Assembly: GCA_020205615.1 (NCBI GenBank)
Contig: CM035173.1
Coordinates: 28,674,293-28,738,292, forward strand
From: Panax quinquefolius
Taxonomy: Eukaryota; Streptophyta; Magnoliopsida; Apiales; Araliaceae
Direction: 5' to 3'
DNA length: 64,000 bases
The position numbers and the translations under genes were made by a program. The notes beneath the pieces were generated by a model. It had not been told where the DNA came from. It worked only from the letters and a program-made list of their open reading frames with translations, and searched no databases. Below are positions 60,761 through 64,000 of the stretch, piece by piece. Every line of letters begins with the position of its first letter. Within the stretch, counting starts at the first letter, position 1.

Positions 60761-61267
60761 TGTTGGGCTGGGTAATGGTATGAAGGCCCAAATATTGTCA
60801 CTTAATCTGGCCCTGGAACTATGGACTCATGCTGTTCTATGAGGCCTAGAACGGAAGTAGACACGTGCTAATAATTGTATTTATTGGGCTACAAATCAAT
60901 TTTTAGACTTTTAAATTTACATGAAAAAAAAATTAAAAATTAATTCTTATTTCCTTGTTTGATCGCCATACCCATACAGAGGAATGGCTCGTTGCCTTAT
61001 TTGTTAATTTCCATCAATATTTTTAGTCATTATTTTCAATTCTATTACATGTAAGTTTATTATAATTCTACATGAAAAGGTTGGTCTTAGTTATGAAATT
61101 TTATTTACTAGTAATTTCTTATAATAGTGAGAGTTCCCAAAAAGGAAAAAGAAAACAAGTATTTTATACTTAAATTTATCTTTTGAATGCATTCCAAAAT
61201 AGTTAAATACACATTGTATTATCTCAAAAACAGCATTTTTACTTTCTTTTTTTCCCTTAAAGCTCTT
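60761..61267. other. Intergenic, no gene seen
   Basis: AT-rich and low in repeats. No coding or RNA gene recognised. Confidence 0.5.
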
Positions 61268-61396
61268 TTTTATATGAACATGATAATTGAATATGAGTGT
61301 TTTATAATTTTATTTATTTGTATTTTTCCCCGATAAAAATATAAATAAGTGAAATTATAAAACACTCGTATCCAATTTTTCATGTCCGCATAAAAT
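61268..61396. repeat. Small foldback (about 60-bp arms)
   Basis: ATATGAGTGTTTTATAATTT on the left arm and AAATTATAAAACACTCGTAT on the right arm, with outer parts also matching (ATATGAACATG / CATGTCCGCATA). The centre is about TTTTTCCCCGATAAAAA. Probably a tiny MITE. Confidence 0.75.
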
Positions 61397-61938
61397 TTTT
61401 CTTTCATTTATATTTCTTTTTTTGGGTTTCAAAAAGTTTGAAATTTAAGTAATAGTTTTGGTGCATGTGGGTGGGTGGGTGGGTGGGTGGGTGGGTGGGT
61501 GAGGAGGGGATGTTACCTATGGATTTATAGTATTGGATAGATTTTGATAAAATTCACATGGAGAAATAGAGAAATAGAGAAGATAGATTAGTCCTTTAAT
61601 ACAAACTTAGACTTTATAGAATAATAATGTAAAAACTAGAAACTAATCCTATCCATTGAATTTAAGAATTTATCTCAACCCTTAAATCCCTTTAACAACT
61701 TAATTTATTTAATTTGACGAGTGAAATTTAGTTCGTTACAGGGAGGGGGGTTGTGTTGTCAGGGGACAAAGAGGGAGAAAGAGTAAATGACGAGCAAAGG
61801 AAATCCTTTTTATATTTTTCTGGTCAGCTCAAAGGAAATGTAACTATACAAATAAAAAATACATAATATCAATTGACAATAAAAAAAAAAATAGGAGTAA
61901 AAGTCTTATTATTATTTTGGTCAATGAGTCATCAATAT
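61397..61938. other. Intergenic, no gene seen apart from the GGGT tract
   Basis: Contains the GGGT tract and AT-rich sequence leading to the tRNA gene. No open frame of interest. Confidence 0.5.
61469..61500 (+). repeat. (GGGT)8 tract, potential G-quadruplex
   Basis: Eight exact GGGT units followed by GAGGAGGGGA. Such short-loop G3 runs are strong candidates for parallel G-quadruplexes. Intergenic. Confidence 0.95.
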
Positions 61939-62011
61939 GTTGCTGTGGTGTAGTGGTTATCACTTTAGTCTTACACACTAAAGGTCCCCAGTTCGATCCT
62001 GGGCAGCAACA
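61939..62011 (+). tRNA. tRNA-Val (anticodon UAC)
   Basis: 73 bases with all four arms: acceptor GTTGCTG / CAGCAAC with discriminator A; D arm TGTAGTGGTTATCA; anticodon stem TTAGT / ACTAA with 7-base loop CTTACAC, anticodon TAC; T arm CCCAG / CTGGG around TTCGATC. Internal promoter boxes are present (TGGTGTAGTGGT as A box, AGTTCGATCCT as B box). No intron. The CCA end is not encoded, as usual for nuclear genes. The sequence is intact, so it is likely a working gene. Confidence 0.95.
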
Positions 62012-62022
62012 TTTATTTTTTA
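62012..62022 (+). terminator. Pol III terminator T-run
   Basis: TTTATTTTTTA directly after the tRNA, with six consecutive T (62016-62021). Confidence 0.8.
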
Positions 62023-62084
62023 TTGATTTTTTATTGTTTTAGTTGATGCATCATGCATGTTCTGTTTATGACTGAATCGGTCGA

Positions 62085-62340
62085 CCATTCAGACAATTTG
62101 GGTTGAATGGTTTAGTGTTATTTTTTTAGTTGAATGAATTTTTTTTTTGTTTTACAATATTAACTATGTTATATTAAGTAATATTAAATAAATTTACAAT
62201 AATTTTGAATTTTTTTAAAAGGGTAAAATAATAAAAATTTGTTATTCGAATGTCTTGTTTCAGACATGTCAATTAGGAGTATCAAACAAATTTTTTTTAT
62301 TCAAATTCAGATTAATTCAGTTTTTATCAAACATACCCAT
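62085..62340. mobile_element. MITE relic related to the intron 4 element
   Basis: Shares, mostly in inverse order, strings with 47330-47640: AATATTAAATAAATTTACAA, GACATGTCAATTA, TTCAGACTAAA-like and TGAATCGGT. The typical tip (TTTTTATCAAACA) is at the right end. It lies 75 bp downstream of the tRNA gene. Confidence 0.6.
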
Positions 62341-62624
62341 AGTCATTTGGAAATTAATTTGACAAACAGTTATAAGAGTAATTACAAATCTGACTCCTCA
62401 TAAGAAGTCAAAAGGTTATCATGCACAAGACAATTGAATGACCAGAAACATGAATGAAAGATATTTTGCTCTCTGTACTCCGCAAGTCTAAAAAGCTTCA
62501 ACGCCTACCTAACAACTAAAGTACATAATCAACTCCATTTTACGAAAACAGATAGCTTTGATATTCACATCGTGTTGAACTAAGTAGTATGATACCTTCA
62601 AGTTGAGAAAACGCACCACCATCA
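62341..62624 (-). other. Downstream region / 3' UTR of the DUF668 gene
   Basis: Non-repetitive sequence following the TGA on the minus strand. No other gene. Confidence 0.5.
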
Positions 62625-64000
62625 TCATATTTGGTCGAAATCAACACTGCTTGCACAATCCAATAAGGCATTTAGCTGATGCTCGTAACGACAAATATAA
62701 TTCAACCCAACAAGAAGCTCACATAAAACCGCCTCCATCTTTTCCCTATCAGCAAAATACAAAGTCTGCAGCAGGAGAACATTAGTGCGCTTAACAATTT
62801 GCTGCTGCTCAAAATTACGCTCACTTTGCCACCTGATCGTGTTATGTGCCAGAGGAGAAAGCCACTTTAGTATCTGATCAAGCCTCCCCTTCCAATCATG
62901 AGCCAGAGAAGCATCATATATTGCTAAATCTTTGGTGTAAGACTTAAGACTGGTTTTCAAACACGCTTTTAAGCTTGTTGGTAACATGTAATACAGATCG
63001 TCTCTAGCTTCCTCGCCAACCAGATGTGGATACTGGAGTAGCTTCTCTATGACAATTATAACATTTGCATAATGCAAGGCCAACGCAGAGCCTCCGATCG
63101 TGCTAGGAGGAGCATATGCCATTAACCTACTCTTGGACCTGGATCTTGAACGAGTTGCCACACTACATTTGAAAGAGCCACCAATTTCAGACCCAATAAA
63201 GCTACCAGAGTGATTCGGATTATCCCTCTTCCCACCACTTGCAACACTACAACAACCCGAAAGTTGACTACTTCTATCATCATGACCAACATAATCCCCA
63301 TCATCATCCACTTTTGATGCAGAAGTGCTCAAACTAAGGCACTCCATGAAAAGTCTTCCACATGCAAAATCAAAATCTTCTTCTTGAAACAGTGCCACAT
63401 TACTACGCCTCGATGTAACTTGAGGCCTATTACTTAATTCCCTCTTCTCCATCAAATCTTTCTTGATCAACCTAGAGTCATTAAAGCCATTATTCTTGGT
63501 CAAGCCTCTTATCAGCTCAGACTTATCGGATTTCACATCAATTTGACATGATTTTCCCCCAAATTCTTCCTTAAAATGAGCTAAACTTCCATTTGATTGA
63601 CATTGTGGCCCTGAAACAGAACCACCATTAAATTCTCCCCTCAAAATAGGTTTCCCAAAAACATGGCAAATTCGAACATAAATGGTGCAAACAGTTCTTG
63701 CCAATAACTCCACAACCTTATCATAAGTCTGGTTCCAAAGCGAAACATCCTTAAGATGCCTCACATCTTCCTTCTGCCACACCAGTTTCTGCTCAAAAGC
63801 CCTTTGACACTCCTCGTGTAGATTCTGTTGAAACTTCTTCGTGGCTCGCTCCAACTCACTCAAAACCTCCATTTCACTATAAAGATTAGCCGTGGAATTC
63901 ACAAACCTCTCCATTTTCCTCACCATTGCCTCCATATCCCTCACCAAAAACCCCAATTCTCTCACTTCAATAACTCCACCCACTATATCCCTATACACAT
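62625..64000 (-). CDS. DUF668-family protein (PSK SIMULATOR-related), C-terminal 457+ residues
   Basis: An uninterrupted minus-strand frame ends in TGA at 62625-62627 and runs out of the right window edge; the Met at 63998 is internal, not the true start. The first part reads RELGFLVRDMEAMVRKMERF, LYSEMEVLSELERA, VSLWNQTYDKVVELLARTVC. A Ser-rich low-complexity middle follows (with RSRSRSKSR). The DUF668 domain is about residues 302-390 (ALALHYANVIIVIEKLLQYP, LYYMLPTSL, LAHDWKGRLDQILKWLSPLA), then NFEQQQIVKRTNVLLLQTLY and a CRYEHQLNALLDCASS end. This matches the plant DUF3475/DUF668 proteins, the wider family that includes the growth-related PSK SIMULATOR proteins; the N-terminal DUF3475 part lies outside the window. 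The biochemical role is not established for this branch. It is intact, with no indels. Confidence 0.9.
   Translation of the reverse strand, partial: VYRDIVGGVIEVRELGFLVRDMEAMVRKMERFVNSTANLYSEMEVLSELERATKKFQQNLHEECQRAFEQKLVWQKEDVRHLKDVSLWNQTYDKVVELLARTVCTIYVRICHVFGKPILRGEFNGGSVSGPQCQSNGSLAHFKEEFGGKSCQIDVKSDKSELIRGLTKNNGFNDSRLIKKDLMEKRELSNRPQVTSRRSNVALFQEEDFDFACGRLFMECLSLSTSASKVDDDGDYVGHDDRSSQLSGCCSVASGGKRDNPNHSGSFIGSEIGGSFKCSVATRSRSRSKSRLMAYAPPSTIGGSALALHYANVIIVIEKLLQYPHLVGEEARDDLYYMLPTSLKACLKTSLKSYTKDLAIYDASLAHDWKGRLDQILKWLSPLAHNTIRWQSERNFEQQQIVKRTNVLLLQTLYFADREKMEAVLCELLVGLNYICRYEHQLNALLDCASSVDFDQI

Noticed and set aside
62603..62785. Plus-strand 60-codon frame opposite the end of the DUF668 gene
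   Set aside because: Antisense shadow of a clearly conserved coding region.

Overview
The window is nuclear DNA of a flowering plant, most likely a eudicot. The evidence is three host loci (a spliced Bet1-type SNARE gene, a tRNA-Val(UAC) gene and the 3' part of a DUF668 gene) beside long stretches of Ty3/gypsy LTR retrotransposons. The species cannot be fixed from the sequence alone.

Layout. 1-9051: a minus-strand Ty3/gypsy element (M1), cut by the window edge in reverse transcriptase, with a 4.4-kb solo LTR (S1, 1162-5585) inserted in its gag. 9052-10089: the chromodomain tail of another chromovirus, then a truncated LTR-gag-protease fragment. 10090-27591: a ladder LTR A / internal 1 / LTR B / internal 2 / LTR C, two tandem 7.4-kb units sharing the middle LTR. 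27592-32117: two further 5'-truncated LTRs (D, E). 32118-39593: internal 3 and LTR F, the best preserved gag-pol. 39594-42003: a much deleted internal 4 and truncated LTR G. 42004-46680: a cluster of microsatellites, a TIR element hosting solo LTR H, and a 0.8-kb foldback element. 46681-60599: the SNARE gene on the minus strand; its first intron (about 12 kb) contains a complete 9.36-kb LTR element N1 (50236-59590) with a perfect 5-bp target duplication. 60600-64000: intergenic DNA with a (GGGT)8 tract, a small foldback, the tRNA gene, a MITE relic, and the DUF668 gene entering from the right edge.

The retroelements belong to one broad group: initiator-Met-type primer site, CCHC gag, aspartic protease, RT, RNase H, integrase and a C-terminal chromodomain, the order of the Tekay/Del chromoviruses. 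Their LTRs are long (2.3-4.4 kb) and share an unusual downstream-of-TATA architecture: a conserved GTAAG splice-donor-like site, short TTACTATTCACGAG-type repeats, and repeated stem-loop modules of the form ATCTTTG...CAAAGAT.

Almost every gag-pol copy is broken by 1-3 base indels. Many fall where CAG or CTG would be expected, while the host genes are intact. I infer that part of this damage is a sequencing or consensus artefact at methylated CHG/CG sites rather than true decay, so element age should not be judged from these frameshifts.
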